A DNA stretch of 64,000 nucleotides from Sediminicola sp035798135 (GCA_035798135.1 JAPFBR010000001.1:992001-1056000); one strand, 5' to 3'; positions 17,253 to 26,538 are shown, counted from the first letter of the stretch. Notes: generated from the letters alone by a model not told the origin. A program made the numbers and translations.

Positions 17253-18919
17253 TAATCTAATTTAATATTATCCCCGTTAATGCCCATATAAAGTCCGTTT
17301 TCCGAGATGCTTATTTTAAAGAAACCTGGATCTTCCATTTTGGGTTTTGGCAATTTAAAGGTAAACACTGTGCTGTCTTGGGCCTTGATAAACAGGGTCT
17401 CCATATTTTTAGATACTACTTGCAAAGGTAGGGTTTCCATGACCTGTTTGTAGTCATTGAGATAGGCTACCCCGAACTTTAATTTTTCAAGGGGTATGTT
17501 GGTTTGATAAGGATTGAAAACTTTTAAAGTTAACTCCTCCCCATCACCTAATTTTATATTTTTTTCGGCAACATAACACCTTAGTTTTCGGAACGATTCA
17601 AAATTCTCAATATAATTCCCATAAAACACTGTTCCGTCAGGCCAGTTGAGGGTAATATCGCCGCTTTTGGTGTATTTGGAGACATATAGGATTTTTTGGT
17701 GCTGCACCTTGGATTCGGAATCATCTATGCTATACTGGTTTTGTCGGTACATGATATTGTTCAGGGAATAGGTAGGGCTTCCGGAATAAAAGGCATACAT
17801 AGGGGCGCTTCTATAGGAATTTTCAAAAACCACGGGCATATCCCCAATTTGGGATTTGATATCGCCGACCCATTTGGTGTTGCCATGGGATTCATAAACT
17901 ATAGGGAACAAAGGCTCATAGACCAAGCCAATCCTTAATAAAAGGAGTATTGCAATATTGGCGATACCCATGCGATAGATCCATTTTTTGGCACTATCAT
18001 TTTCCAGAAGATAATTGAAAGCCATAATGGCCATGGGTATGGATATCACTATGATCCATTGGGTCTGTACCCTTCGGTTAAAACTGGAAACGAAAAAGAA
18101 TATCAAAACTCCATAGGTCAAATATAACATTGCCTTGGTGAATTGATCTTTTGCTTTGGTTTTAAAAAGGGATTTATAGATCCATGGGAAGGTAAGCCCA
18201 AATAGGGCCACCAGGTTAATAAAATACCCAAGTGTAAAATCACCAAACTCATAGGCCCTGTTAGGGCGTTCATAAAGGTGATATTTTATGGATATATAAT
18301 CGTTTTCATACAGCCACAAAAAATGTGGGGTATAACACACAAGGGCAACCACCACAGCTAACCAGGCATATTTGTTTTTGACCAATTTTAGGTTGGAGAG
18401 CAGCGTAAAGAGAATAACCAACACTGCATGGTATTTACTGTACATCAGTGCGGCCATCACCAGCCCTAGACCCAAGGAAAGCAAGGCCGATGGTTTGGCT
18501 ATAAATTTTTTGTAAAGAAGCAGGAACAATGCCGTAAAAAACAGGAAAGGGGTATCGGGCAAGGTGAAAAATCCGTAAGCATTTATCAGTGTCATGGAGA
18601 ATACCAGCACAAAAAAATGAGCCCCATACCGCTCTTTTTTGGGATTATCTATCAATTGCCACAAGACCAAAAATGTAGCAACTGAAAAGATGCAACTCAT
18701 AAAACGCACCCCTAGTTCCCCATTGAAAAAGAAACTGCTCAATTTAATCATGAGGGCAACCATGGGCGGGTGGTCAAAATAGCCCCAAGCCATATTTTGC
18801 GCATAGTACCAATAATAGGCCTCATCAAAAATGAGTTCTGTAAAATAGCTCTGGGCCATATTAAGGACAAACAGGGCAATCAATAAATAGAGAAGGATTT
18901 TAGGTAGCTTCGGTATCAT
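17252..18919 (-). CDS. Glycosyltransferase family 39 / ArnT-like membrane protein
   Basis: The ~555-residue inner-membrane protein has an N-terminal segment FDEAYYWYYAQNMAWGYFDHPPM, here read only as the motif DEAYYW...YFDHPP, which is the catalytic first periplasmic loop of GT-C enzymes of the ArnT/PMT type. About ten to twelve TM helices fill residues 15-340 and a soluble C-terminal domain follows. It should transfer a sugar from a polyprenyl-phosphate donor to lipid or protein. A dolichol-P-mannose-synthase-like gene starts 129 bases away, divergently, a natural donor maker. The start is ATG at 18919: the longer TTG start at 18940 overlaps a -7 promoter element. Confidence 0.85.
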   Translation of the reverse strand: MIPKLPKILLYLLIALFVLNMAQSYFTELIFDEAYYWYYAQNMAWGYFDHPPMVALMIKLSSFFFNGELGVRFMSCIFSVATFLVLWQLIDNPKKERYGAHFFVLVFSMTLINAYGFFTLPDTPFLFFTALFLLLYKKFIAKPSALLSLGLGLVMAALMYSKYHAVLVILFTLLSNLKLVKNKYAWLAVVVALVCYTPHFLWLYENDYISIKYHLYERPNRAYEFGDFTLGYFINLVALFGLTFPWIYKSLFKTKAKDQFTKAMLYLTYGVLIFFFVSSFNRRVQTQWIIVISIPMAIMAFNYLLENDSAKKWIYRMGIANIAILLLLRIGLVYEPLFPIVYESHGNTKWVGDIKSQIGDMPVVFENSYRSAPMYAFYSGSPTYSLNNIMYRQNQYSIDDSESKVQHQKILYVSKYTKSGDITLNWPDGTVFYGNYIENFESFRKLRCYVAEKNIKLGDGEELTLKVFNPYQTNIPLEKLKFGVAYLNDYKQVMETLPLQVVSKNMETLFIKAQDSTVFTFKLPKPKMEDPGFFKISISENGLYMGINGDNIKLD

Positions 18920-18937
18920 TCCAATTTTTAAACGGTC

Positions 18938-18945
18938 CAAAATTA
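18938..18945 (-). promoter_or_regulatory. -7 element for GT39-DUF4271-hemD
   Basis: Read on the minus strand this is TAATTTTG, a match to TAnnTTTG. It overlaps the upstream TTG codon of the GT39 frame, so it supports the ATG at 18919 with a short leader. No clear -33 TTG is visible. Confidence 0.45.
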
Positions 18946-19047
18946 CGAATTATTACTGTGTTCGAAGGATTTAAAAATATCATAAAACACATCAGGGATT
19001 TCTTTAGAGGGTTTAAAATACTATTTTTGTCTAAATCACCGTAGTCA

Positions 19048-19776
19048 ATGGAAGACAGTTTAGTTATCATTCCCACTTTCAATGAAATAGAAAACATTGA
19101 AGCGATTATAAAAGCGGTTTTTGCGCTTGAAAAGAAATTTCATGTTTTGGTTGTGGATGATAATTCTCCCGATGGCACGGCGGAGCAGGTTAGGGAATTG
19201 CAACATCAATTTGCCGACAGACTTTTTTTGGAGGTACGGAAGGAGAAATCTGGACTGGGAACGGCATATATCCACGGATTCAAATGGGCAATTGCCCACA
19301 AATACGATTTTGTTTTTGAAATGGATGCCGATTTTTCACACCGCCCGGACGACCTTCCAAGATTGTACAGGGCCTGTGTAAATGGTGCCGATGTGGTTGT
19401 GGGTTCCCGTTATAAGAAAGGTGTGAACGTAGTGAACTGGCCTTTGTATAGAATGTTGTTGTCCTATGGGGCATCGTTTTATGTGAAGATGATCACAGGG
19501 ATGAAGGTGCATGATCCTACGGCAGGTTTTGTTTGCTACAGGCGAAAAGTTTTGGAAACCATAGATTTGGATGCCATAAAGTTTGTGGGGTACGCCTTTC
19601 AGATAGAAATGAAATTTAGGGCACACCTTAAAAAATTCAAAATAGAGGAGATTTCCATTATTTTTACGGATCGGGTAAGGGGAAAATCAAAAATGAGTTC
19701 CTCAATCGTAGGGGAGGCCATATTTGGGGTGTTAAAAATGAAACTGAGCAGTATATTTCAACGACATAAATTTTAG
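19048..19776 (+). CDS. Polyprenol monophosphomannose synthase-like GT2
   Basis: The 242-residue family 2 glycosyltransferase opens with VIIPTFNEIENIEAII, has the DDNSPDGTA nucleotide-sugar motif, the metal-binding EMDADFSH and the DPM-type block KMITGMKVHDPTAGFVCY. It probably transfers mannose or another sugar from a nucleotide donor to polyprenyl phosphate at the inner membrane. It lacks C-terminal TM helices, as in soluble DPM1-type enzymes. A TAnnTTTG element (TATTTTTG, 19022-19029) lies 19 bases upstream of the ATG. The dihydroorotase gene follows after one base. The divergent GT39 enzyme is a likely user of its product. Confidence 0.88.
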   Translation: MEDSLVIIPTFNEIENIEAIIKAVFALEKKFHVLVVDDNSPDGTAEQVRELQHQFADRLFLEVRKEKSGLGTAYIHGFKWAIAHKYDFVFEMDADFSHRPDDLPRLYRACVNGADVVVGSRYKKGVNVVNWPLYRMLLSYGASFYVKMITGMKVHDPTAGFVCYRRKVLETIDLDAIKFVGYAFQIEMKFRAHLKKFKIEEISIIFTDRVRGKSKMSSSIVGEAIFGVLKMKLSSIFQRHKF

Positions 19777-19777
19777 A

Positions 19778-21112
19778 ATGGGAAAGACGTTATTGAAGAA
19801 TGCGAGGATGGTAAATGAAAATACCATTGTTGAAGGAGATATGCTATTGGACGGCCAGCTCATCGTAAAAATAGAAGCGGACATAAGCGACCCCAATGCC
19901 AAGGTGATCGATTTGAAGGGCCTGCATTTATTTCCAGGTGTCATTGACGACCAAGTACATTTTAGGGAGCCAGGGCTAACACATAAAGGCAATATTGCTA
20001 CAGAAAGTAGGGCGGCAATTGCCGGGGGGATTACCTCATTTATGGAACAGCCCAATACCAATCCACAAACAACCACCATTGAAGAGTTGGAAAAGAAATT
20101 TGCGATAGCTGCCAATACGGCCTATGCCAACTATTCCTTTCTTTTTGGGGGCACCAATGATAATTTGGAGGAACTTAAAAGACTCGATAAACATGCTTGC
20201 TCGGGAGTAAAATTATTTCTAGGGTCGTCCACTGGGAATATGTTGGTGGACAATGAGTTGGTCTTGGAACGAATATTTCGAAATACCGAATTGGTCATCT
20301 CTGCCCATTGTGAGGACGAAGGGACCATAAGATCAAATATGGCACGTTTCAAAGAGGAATACGGAGATGACATTCCTATGAAATACCACCCCGTGATACG
20401 AAGTGCAGAAGCCTGTTACCTCTCCTCTTCAAAGGCTATAAAATTGGCCAAGGAAACCGGTGCAAGATTGCACGTCTTTCACGTGTCCACAGGCTTGGAA
20501 ACATCACTTTTCCGCAATGATATACCTTTGGAACAAAAGAAAATTACAGCGGAGGTCTGTATTCACCACCTTTGGTTTACAGATAGGGATTACGATAAAA
20601 AAGGCTCCTTGATCAAATGGAATCCGGCTGTAAAAACAGAACAGGATAGGGCACAACTATGGGAAGCCCTTTTGGACGATAGAATTGATGTAGTGGCAAC
20701 AGATCATGCACCCCATACCATAGAGGAAAAAGATAATGTCTATACCAATGCACCTTCAGGAGGACCGCTGGTGCAACACGCCCTCCCGGCCATGTTGGAA
20801 AACTATCATAACGGAAGGATCTCTTTGGAAAAAATGGTTGAAAAGATGTGCCATAACCCAGCAAAATTATTCCAATTGAAAAAACGGGGTTTCTTAAGGG
20901 AAGGATATTTTGCGGATCTGGTAGCCGTTGACATCAACAATCCATGGCAGGTGCAGAAAGAAAATATTATTTATAAATGTGGTTGGTCTCCATTTGAGGG
21001 GGAAACCTTTAAATCCAAAATAACCCATACATTTGTGAATGGCCATTTGGCCTATGACCGAGGGAATTTTTCAGAAAAGAAAAATGCACAACGATTAACC
21101 TTTGATAGGTAG
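19778..21112 (+). CDS. pyrC: Dihydroorotase
   Basis: The enzyme cyclises N-carbamoyl-L-aspartate to dihydroorotate in pyrimidine synthesis. The 444-residue protein is a type I amidohydrolase with GVIDDQVHFREPGLTHKG, SAHCEDEGTI, the His-containing FHVSTGLET and VATDHAPHT. The metal-binding HxH is QVH here: the first His is replaced by Gln, which I recall as usual in Bacteroidota dihydroorotases. It starts one base after the GT2 stop and is followed by a DUF4296 lipoprotein gene two bases later, so the three are cotranscribed. Confidence 0.93.
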   Translation: MGKTLLKNARMVNENTIVEGDMLLDGQLIVKIEADISDPNAKVIDLKGLHLFPGVIDDQVHFREPGLTHKGNIATESRAAIAGGITSFMEQPNTNPQTTTIEELEKKFAIAANTAYANYSFLFGGTNDNLEELKRLDKHACSGVKLFLGSSTGNMLVDNELVLERIFRNTELVISAHCEDEGTIRSNMARFKEEYGDDIPMKYHPVIRSAEACYLSSSKAIKLAKETGARLHVFHVSTGLETSLFRNDIPLEQKKITAEVCIHHLWFTDRDYDKKGSLIKWNPAVKTEQDRAQLWEALLDDRIDVVATDHAPHTIEEKDNVYTNAPSGGPLVQHALPAMLENYHNGRISLEKMVEKMCHNPAKLFQLKKRGFLREGYFADLVAVDINNPWQVQKENIIYKCGWSPFEGETFKSKITHTFVNGHLAYDRGNFSEKKNAQRLTFDR

Positions 21113-21114
21113 TG

Positions 21115-21555
21115 ATGAAGAAAGTGATATTATATATATTTTGTATTACCCTAGTCTCTTGCGGGGAAAAGGTGGTTAAGGAGCCAGAGCAATTGATCTC
21201 CAAGGAAAAGATGGCGGATATTCTTTATGATCTTGCCATTCTGACGGCGGCGAAAAATACAAGTTCGGATATTTTGATCAAAAATAAAATAGAGACCATG
21301 GAGTACCTTTATACCAAATACGGTATAGATAGCATTCAATTTGTGGAGAACAATCTGTACTACGCTTCCAATCCAGCGGATTATGTAGCCATTTACACCG
21401 ATGTAGATTCCAGATTGGGTGTTGTTCAGAAAAAAATGGAGGAAGCCCGGAAAATAAAGGCAGATAGTATTAAGGAGGCCCGAGAAAAAGCGAAAGAGGA
21501 GCAAATAAAGACTACTTCAGGTCTAAGGCCTAAAATACAGGATTCTCTTCCTTAA
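21115..21555 (+). CDS. DUF4296 lipoprotein
   Basis: The protein has a lipoprotein signal peptide (KKVILYIFCITLVSC, with lipobox VSC) and a helical domain of DUF4296 type (EKMADILYDLAILTAA), plus a charged coiled-coil tail rich in Lys/Glu/Ala. The ATG at 21115 is chosen over a GTG at 21112 because it gives a clean signal peptide. It is the last gene of GT2-pyrC-DUF4296, and its 3' end overlaps the convergent epimerase gene by 26 bases. Function is unknown. Confidence 0.82.
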   Translation: MKKVILYIFCITLVSCGEKVVKEPEQLISKEKMADILYDLAILTAAKNTSSDILIKNKIETMEYLYTKYGIDSIQFVENNLYYASNPADYVAIYTDVDSRLGVVQKKMEEARKIKADSIKEAREKAKEEQIKTTSGLRPKIQDSLP

Positions 21556-22543
21556 ATTTTTTGGTAGAGAACGAAATGGTTTTATCCAAGGAGCCAAACT
21601 TGTAATCCAGTCGTTCAACCAACTTGGCATTGGAATAAAACTCCCTATTTTTTAAGGAATACACGGAAGCCTTTGTCAAATTCCGTCTTTCATTGGTGAT
21701 CAGACACCAAAACCAATCCAACCGCCATAGGATTTCCAGGGCCCAAATAGGGATCTGTTTTTTGGGAGGTTCCAGTTTCATGGCCTTGGTTAATTTTTCC
21801 AAAATATCACGATAGGTCAGATTTTGAGAGATGACGATAAAGCGTTCGTTTTTGATATCCGAATTCATTAAAGTTGTCATTATAGTAACCACATCGGAAA
21901 CAGGAACTACTCCCGATCCGCCCGGAGGATAGTATTTTGGAGCTTTAATCGCCCTTTGAAATAACTGCCCGCTACCAGTCACCCAAAAACCTGGGCCAAG
22001 GATAATGCCTGGATTGATGACCACAATGGGAACATTTTCCTGTGAACCTCTCCACACCTCTAATTCAGCAGCTGTTTTAGTAATGGCATATACATTGGCA
22101 GGGGATTGTTGCCAGTCGTTTTCTTCTGTGGCCTTTTCGTTCCCATTGCTTTTTCCAATAGCTGCAATAGAACTCACATAGCATAATTTTTCAATATTAT
22201 TTGCGATGCACAGGTTGACGATATTGGCCGTTCCTTCCACATTGACCTTGTGTAATTGCTCATAATCTTTTGGATCGAATGATATTAATGCGGCACAGTG
22301 GTACACCTGGTCAATATTTTCAAAGGCTTTTTCCAGTTGGGGGACATTATTGATATCGGCGACCACCCACTCTATATTTTCAAATAATTTTAAGGATTGC
22401 TCGGAGTAATAGGAAAATATCTTTTCCACCCTCGAAAGATCACTCTCCGCTCGATGAATCGCCCTTACCTGCACACCCTGTTGCACTAATGTGAACAATA
22501 AATGGGACCCCACCAAGCCCGTTCCTCCTGTAACTAAAACCAT
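21530..22543 (-). CDS. NAD-dependent epimerase/dehydratase family protein
   Basis: The 337-residue extended short-chain dehydrogenase has the Rossmann motif TGGTGLVG at the N-terminus, a catalytic YxxxK (YAITK, about residue 150) with an upstream SSIAAIG serine, and NPGIILGPG in the substrate domain. This is the dihydroflavonol-4-reductase/3-beta-HSD-like subgroup common in flavobacteria. The substrate is unknown. It is a single gene, divergent from tyrS. Confidence 0.85.
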   Translation of the reverse strand: MVLVTGGTGLVGSHLLFTLVQQGVQVRAIHRAESDLSRVEKIFSYYSEQSLKLFENIEWVVADINNVPQLEKAFENIDQVYHCAALISFDPKDYEQLHKVNVEGTANIVNLCIANNIEKLCYVSSIAAIGKSNGNEKATEENDWQQSPANVYAITKTAAELEVWRGSQENVPIVVINPGIILGPGFWVTGSGQLFQRAIKAPKYYPPGGSGVVPVSDVVTIMTTLMNSDIKNERFIVISQNLTYRDILEKLTKAMKLEPPKKQIPIWALEILWRLDWFWCLITNERRNLTKASVYSLKNREFYSNAKLVERLDYKFGSLDKTISFSTKKFKEENPVF

Positions 22544-22690
22544 GGCCCAAATTTAGGCAATAATCCATAAAGCAATTAATTTCTTGTTGGGATAATAGGG
22601 ATCTCTAGTTCAAGTCCGTTTACTGGGATACATTTTGCGGGGGTCCTTAATTTTTGGAGCCAATATGTATCAAAAGACGGTGATACCCTT

Positions 22691-22698
22691 TATATTTG
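22691..22698 (+). promoter_or_regulatory. tyrS -7 element
   Basis: TATATTTG matches TAnnTTTG and lies 30 bases before the tyrS ATG at 22728. It falls inside the upstream extension of the open frame, so it argues against a start at 22635. Confidence 0.55.
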
Positions 22699-22727
22699 CA
22701 GCTATTGTTAAAAAAAAAGAAACAAGC

Positions 22728-24023
22728 ATGGCTTCAAATTTTATAGAGGAAATAAAATGGAGGGGAATGTTGCACGATGTGATGCCCGGGACAGAAGAAC
22801 ATTTGTTAAGTGGGATGCAGTCTGCTTATGTAGGTATTGACCCAACAGCAGATTCCTTACATATTGGACACCTGGTGGGTGTGATGCTTTTGCGACACTT
22901 TCAATTGGCAGGACATAAACCCTTCGCTCTGGTCGGGGGTGCCACAGGAATGATTGGGGATCCTTCTGGGAAGTCTGCAGAACGAAATCTTTTGGACGAA
23001 GCAACCCTACGTCATAACCAGAATGCCTTAAAGGAACAATTATCCCGTTTTTTGGATTTTACGAGTAATGAGAACAACGCTGCCATCCTAGTGAACAACT
23101 ACGATTGGATGAAAGACTTTTCATTCTTGGATTTTATCAGGGATGTGGGGAAACATATAACCGTGAATTATATGATGGCGAAAGACTCTGTTAAAAAACG
23201 ACTTTCAGCCGAAGCCAAAGAAGGGATGTCCTTTACGGAGTTTACCTACCAATTGGTACAAGGGTATGATTTTTTGCACCTGTACCAAAAACACAATTGC
23301 ACCTTGCAGATGGGTGGAAGCGATCAATGGGGCAATATCACCACAGGCACGGAGCTTATTCGCAGGATTGCTGGGGGTAAGGGATATGCTTTGACCTGTC
23401 CTTTGATTACCAAAGCCGATGGGACCAAATTTGGAAAGACTGAAGGCGGTAATATCTGGTTGGATGCCAATAGGACATCTCCCTATAAATTTTATCAATA
23501 TTGGTTGAATACTTCCGATGAGGATGCGGAAAAGTACATTAAGATCTTTACGTTTATAACTAAAGGGGAGATTGAAGTATTGGCAAGTGAACATAAGGAG
23601 GTGCCGCATTTAAGGGTGCTTCAAAAAAGATTGGCTGAAGAGATTACGGTTATGGTTCACTCCCAGGAAGACTTGGACAACGCTATCAAGGCGAGTGAAA
23701 TTTTATTTGGTAAATCTTCCTCCGCAGATTTGAAAGGCTTGAATGAGAAGACATTTTTGGATGTTTTTGAAGGAGTTCCCCAAGCAGAAATTGCAGCAAA
23801 AGATATAGAGGACGGATTGGATATGATAGGGGCACTTGCTGCCAAAACAGGGTTTTTGGGGTCCAATGGGGAGGCAAGGCGCGAATTGAAACAAAATTCC
23901 ATCTCCGTGAACAAGGAAAAGGTAAAGGAAGATTATACCATTACCGCTACAGATTTGATCAATGGAAAGTATGTATTACTACAGCGTGGCAAGAAAAATT
24001 ATTTTGTGCTTGTAGTCCAATAA
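22728..24023 (+). CDS. tyrS: Tyrosyl-tRNA synthetase
   Basis: TyrRS charges tRNA-Tyr. The 431-residue product has the HIGH-like motif HIGH in DSLHIGHLVGVM, the tyrosine pocket GGSDQWGNITTG, the KFGKT form of KMSKS (TKFGKTEGGN), and an S4-like RNA-binding domain at the C-terminus. The ATG at 22728 gives MASNFIEEIKWRGML, the family N-terminus; 31 extra codons upstream overlap the promoter and are rejected. A strong terminator follows. Confidence 0.96.
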   Translation: MASNFIEEIKWRGMLHDVMPGTEEHLLSGMQSAYVGIDPTADSLHIGHLVGVMLLRHFQLAGHKPFALVGGATGMIGDPSGKSAERNLLDEATLRHNQNALKEQLSRFLDFTSNENNAAILVNNYDWMKDFSFLDFIRDVGKHITVNYMMAKDSVKKRLSAEAKEGMSFTEFTYQLVQGYDFLHLYQKHNCTLQMGGSDQWGNITTGTELIRRIAGGKGYALTCPLITKADGTKFGKTEGGNIWLDANRTSPYKFYQYWLNTSDEDAEKYIKIFTFITKGEIEVLASEHKEVPHLRVLQKRLAEEITVMVHSQEDLDNAIKASEILFGKSSSADLKGLNEKTFLDVFEGVPQAEIAAKDIEDGLDMIGALAAKTGFLGSNGEARRELKQNSISVNKEKVKEDYTITATDLINGKYVLLQRGKKNYFVLVVQ

Positions 24024-24043
24024 AAGCAATACTATAAAGAGGC

Positions 24044-24083
24044 AAAAAACGGGTATTGAGTTATAGACAATACCCGTTTTTTT
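24044..24083 (+). terminator. Rho-independent terminator of tyrS
   Basis: ACGGGTATTG / CAATACCCGT stem with a 9-base loop is followed by seven T residues, 21 bases after the tyrS stop. Confidence 0.9.
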
Positions 24084-24093
24084 ATTGTTTTCA

Positions 24094-24474
24094 CTAAAGA
24101 AAGGAAATCCCTTGGCGACCACATATTTCCATAACCTTTTCCATATCCGGTGGTCCCGGGGGCAACGCTCCTAATTCCTCAAACATATTTTCAATTCCTG
24201 CGGGAAATCTGGTCAAGATTACTTTGGCATTTTTATCGCCGATTACTTTTTAAGAATGAGGAACATTTCTGGGGCCAAAAGCCAGATCCCCAGCTTTCAA
24301 AATAGTAATATTATCGCCCACGGTGAGTTCCAATTTTCCTTCATCCTACCTAATTATTTTAGGATCCACGGTTTTCACGGAGGATGTTCTGTGTAAGGAA
24401 TTGCCCTGGACGGGCAAGGTAAAGGCTGTGGCTCCTACCCACATGCACTGCTTAATAAAATCTTTTCGTTTCAT
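24094..24474 (-). pseudogene. Decayed cupin-domain protein
   Basis: Read from ATG at 24474, one frame gives a signal-peptide-like start (MKRKDFIKQCMWVGATAFTLP), then two in-frame stops, and ends at 24094. After the first stop (about codon 45) come DEGKLELTVGDNITILKAGD and FGPRNVPHS, the second cupin motif. After the second stop come KVIGDKNAKVILTRFPAG and the tail PPGPPDMEKVMEICG, typical of flavobacterial cupin proteins. The segment that should hold the first cupin motif is missing between the stops. Two stops plus a deletion indicate a dead gene. It follows the convergent tyrS. Confidence 0.8.
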
Positions 24475-24562
24475 GAAATGGTGTTTTAGTTACTCAATAT
24501 AACCTGATCATGAGAAGATAAATTACCTGCAATTGGTAATTTTTTAAAAGTTTTAGGGAGGA

Positions 24563-25540
24563 CTACAGTACCATCAAATTGCAACCTCTGATATCCGAAT
24601 TGTCAAAACGACCCAAAATTTCAAAACTTCCATCGGGATATCCCTTCCCCAGATCTTGGGTGGCAATGAAGGAGCAGGAATGTATATTGGCAAGATCTAT
24701 GACATTGACACCACCAGTTTTACCCTTAGCCAAGTAAGCCATAGGGTCTTCAGGGTCCCTGATAAGAATGTTCATCCATGGTGGGGCGTTAAAGATTCCT
24801 TCCCCATTGGAGTAGCCCTGAGACAAAAGCTCTGTCATCCCGTATTCGGAATGTATATGGTCTACCCCGAACCCTTGCTTTAAGATACCGTGCAGCTCTT
24901 CTCGGATCATTTCCTTTCTTCTACCTTTCATGCCTCCAGTTTCCATTACGATAGTATGCTTTAACTGCAAGGAATGTTTTTCTACCATATCCAAAAGGGC
25001 AAAGGAAACCCCAATGAGTATTATTTTGGTACCCTTCCCATCCAAGACCTGTATTTTTTTGTTGAGCAGATCAATATCATTCAGATAAAAGCCACTTTCA
25101 GGATGTTTGCTTTTTTTAATGAGGTCATCCACCATATAAATTAAAGAGGACCCTGTTCGCTCCAAATAGGAAGGTAATAGCGCCAACACGCAATAGTTGG
25201 TTACGTCACCATAAAAAAGTTCAAAGGCTTTGGTGTAGCTGACTTTGTAAATCTTGGGGTCCAAAACAAAGTGTTTACTTGTAACACTGCCCGTGGTACC
25301 GCTGCTTGTAAATATGGTTTCTGGTGTTGTAGAGGCAGAAACGATTTTTTTGGATTTAAAAAAATCAATGGGCAAAAAGGGAATATCTTTCAAATGGGTC
25401 ACATTATCCTGGCTTTTTCCCAGGAGTGAACAAAATTTACGATACTCCGAATTGTTTTGGTATTGATAGGCAAAGACTTCCAGTGCTTTAGCCTGAAATT
25501 CGTCGGAACTTTTTAATTCGAAGATGCTTTGGAAGTCCAT
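24563..25540 (-). CDS. LuxE-like acyl-protein synthetase / acyl transferase
   Basis: The ~325-residue protein resembles the LuxE acyl-protein synthetase branch of AMP-forming enzymes, with FTSSGTTGS as the phosphate-binding loop, HSEYGMTELLSQGYS as the adenylate-forming motif and a C-terminal LGRFDNSDIRGCN. These proteins activate a carboxylic acid as adenylate and may pass it to a Cys. Flavobacteria carry it without other lux genes; the role may be in surface-lipid or polysaccharide acylation. The first codon of the open frame is TTG at 25546; the ATG at 25540 (MDFQSIFEL) is preferred. It is a single gene. Confidence 0.8.
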   Translation of the reverse strand: MDFQSIFELKSSDEFQAKALEVFAYQYQNNSEYRKFCSLLGKSQDNVTHLKDIPFLPIDFFKSKKIVSASTTPETIFTSSGTTGSVTSKHFVLDPKIYKVSYTKAFELFYGDVTNYCVLALLPSYLERTGSSLIYMVDDLIKKSKHPESGFYLNDIDLLNKKIQVLDGKGTKIILIGVSFALLDMVEKHSLQLKHTIVMETGGMKGRRKEMIREELHGILKQGFGVDHIHSEYGMTELLSQGYSNGEGIFNAPPWMNILIRDPEDPMAYLAKGKTGGVNVIDLANIHSCSFIATQDLGKGYPDGSFEILGRFDNSDIRGCNLMVL

Positions 25541-25587
25541 GTTCAATATTGAAAGGACAAAAGTAAGGATACCTTTGTCAGTGTAAA

Positions 25588-25613
25588 ATAAAAAAGCCCC
25601 TTTTGTAGGGGCT
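25588..25613 (-). terminator. Terminator of the first small T9SS gene
   Basis: On the minus strand, AGCCCCT / AGGGGCT (6-base loop) is followed by six T residues, 27 bases beyond the stop at 25640. Confidence 0.85.
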
Positions 25614-25639
25614 GCATTGATTAAGTTACATGGGGTAAT

Positions 25640-25963
25640 TTATTTTACAACCAGTTTTCTGGTCATTGTTTGGTTCTTCTCCGTGATTCGAAGTACGTAT
25701 ACTCCTGGAATCAATCGGGAAATATTTAGGGAATTTGTGGATATTCTATCCTTTAGGACCACGGCCCCAAATACATCGTACACTACAATATCCTTAGTAT
25801 CATTCAATTTGGTCGTTACATAGACCACATCGTTGGAGGCCGGATTTGGATATAATTTAAATCCAGTGATATCGGCATTATTGGGAGTGTTAATATCAAC
25901 CATTTCCTGTGCGGATAGCAAAAAGCTAAAGGTTAATAAAACAGTAAGGTAAATTCTTTTCAT
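25640..25963 (-). CDS. Minimal T9SS type A sorting-domain protein
   Basis: The 107-residue precursor consists of a signal peptide (MKRIYLTVLLTFSFLLSAQ) and, after ~15 residues, a complete Por-secretion C-terminal domain: FKLYPNPASNDVVYV, IVVYDVFGAVVL and PGVYVLRITEKNQTMTRKLVVK. There is no cargo domain. The ATG at 25963 gives the signal peptide; the longer frame to 26020 does not. The domain normally directs export by type IX secretion and anchoring through A-LPS. A protein made only of this domain might be a small surface protein or a remnant of a larger cargo gene. A similar gene lies 181 bases upstream. Confidence 0.82.
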   Translation of the reverse strand: MKRIYLTVLLTFSFLLSAQEMVDINTPNNADITGFKLYPNPASNDVVYVTTKLNDTKDIVVYDVFGAVVLKDRISTNSLNISRLIPGVYVLRITEKNQTMTRKLVVK

Positions 25964-26143
25964 ACATGCCAATTTGGGATGAGCACTGTAAATGTAGCAA
26001 AAGAGAATACTTTCGAACACAATTTGTTGTGAAACGCCAAATTATGTAGGTGAAAAAGATTTTTTAACTTTTAGAACGGATATAATGGTCTAAAAAACAG
26101 ATTTATGGCAACTTCATGGAACTGATATAGAAAGGATGCGCAG

Positions 26144-26452
26144 TTATTTGATGATCAATTTGCGAGTGGCTACCTTATCTTTTTCAAAGATTCGGATCAT
26201 ATAAACCCCTGCGTCTAAATTGCCAAGATGCAATTCGGAACCTAAAATTGTAGTTTCCAATAAATTACCACCAAAAACATCAAAAATCATGATTTTCTTT
26301 GGAGAGTTTTCCTTGGTTTTTATGAATACTTTTCCGTTAGTAACTGGGTTTGGATAAATAGTTAGACCTTCGATTTCACCAGGGTTAGTTTTCTGTTGAC
26401 TGAAGGCTATTGTAGTAATAAAAAAAAGAAGTATTAGGTAGAGGTGCTTCAT
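26144..26452 (-). CDS. Second minimal T9SS type A sorting-domain protein
   Basis: The 102-residue precursor has a signal peptide (MKHLYLILLFFITTIAFSQ) followed directly by a type A sorting domain (LTIYPNPVTNGKVFIK, IMIFDVFGGNLL, DAGVYMIRIFEKDKVATRKLIIK). It is similar in layout to the gene at 25640-25963 but diverged, so the pair is an old duplication or two independent cargo-less genes. No terminator is seen between them, so they may share a transcript. Confidence 0.82.
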   Translation of the reverse strand: MKHLYLILLFFITTIAFSQQKTNPGEIEGLTIYPNPVTNGKVFIKTKENSPKKIMIFDVFGGNLLETTILGSELHLGNLDAGVYMIRIFEKDKVATRKLIIK

Positions 26453-26538
26453 TTATCCGGATATAGATTAAAGGTAGTAATTTTGCCGACCTTCATAAGG
26501 TAACTATAGAGGAAAATTAAAAATAATCGTTGAAATGC

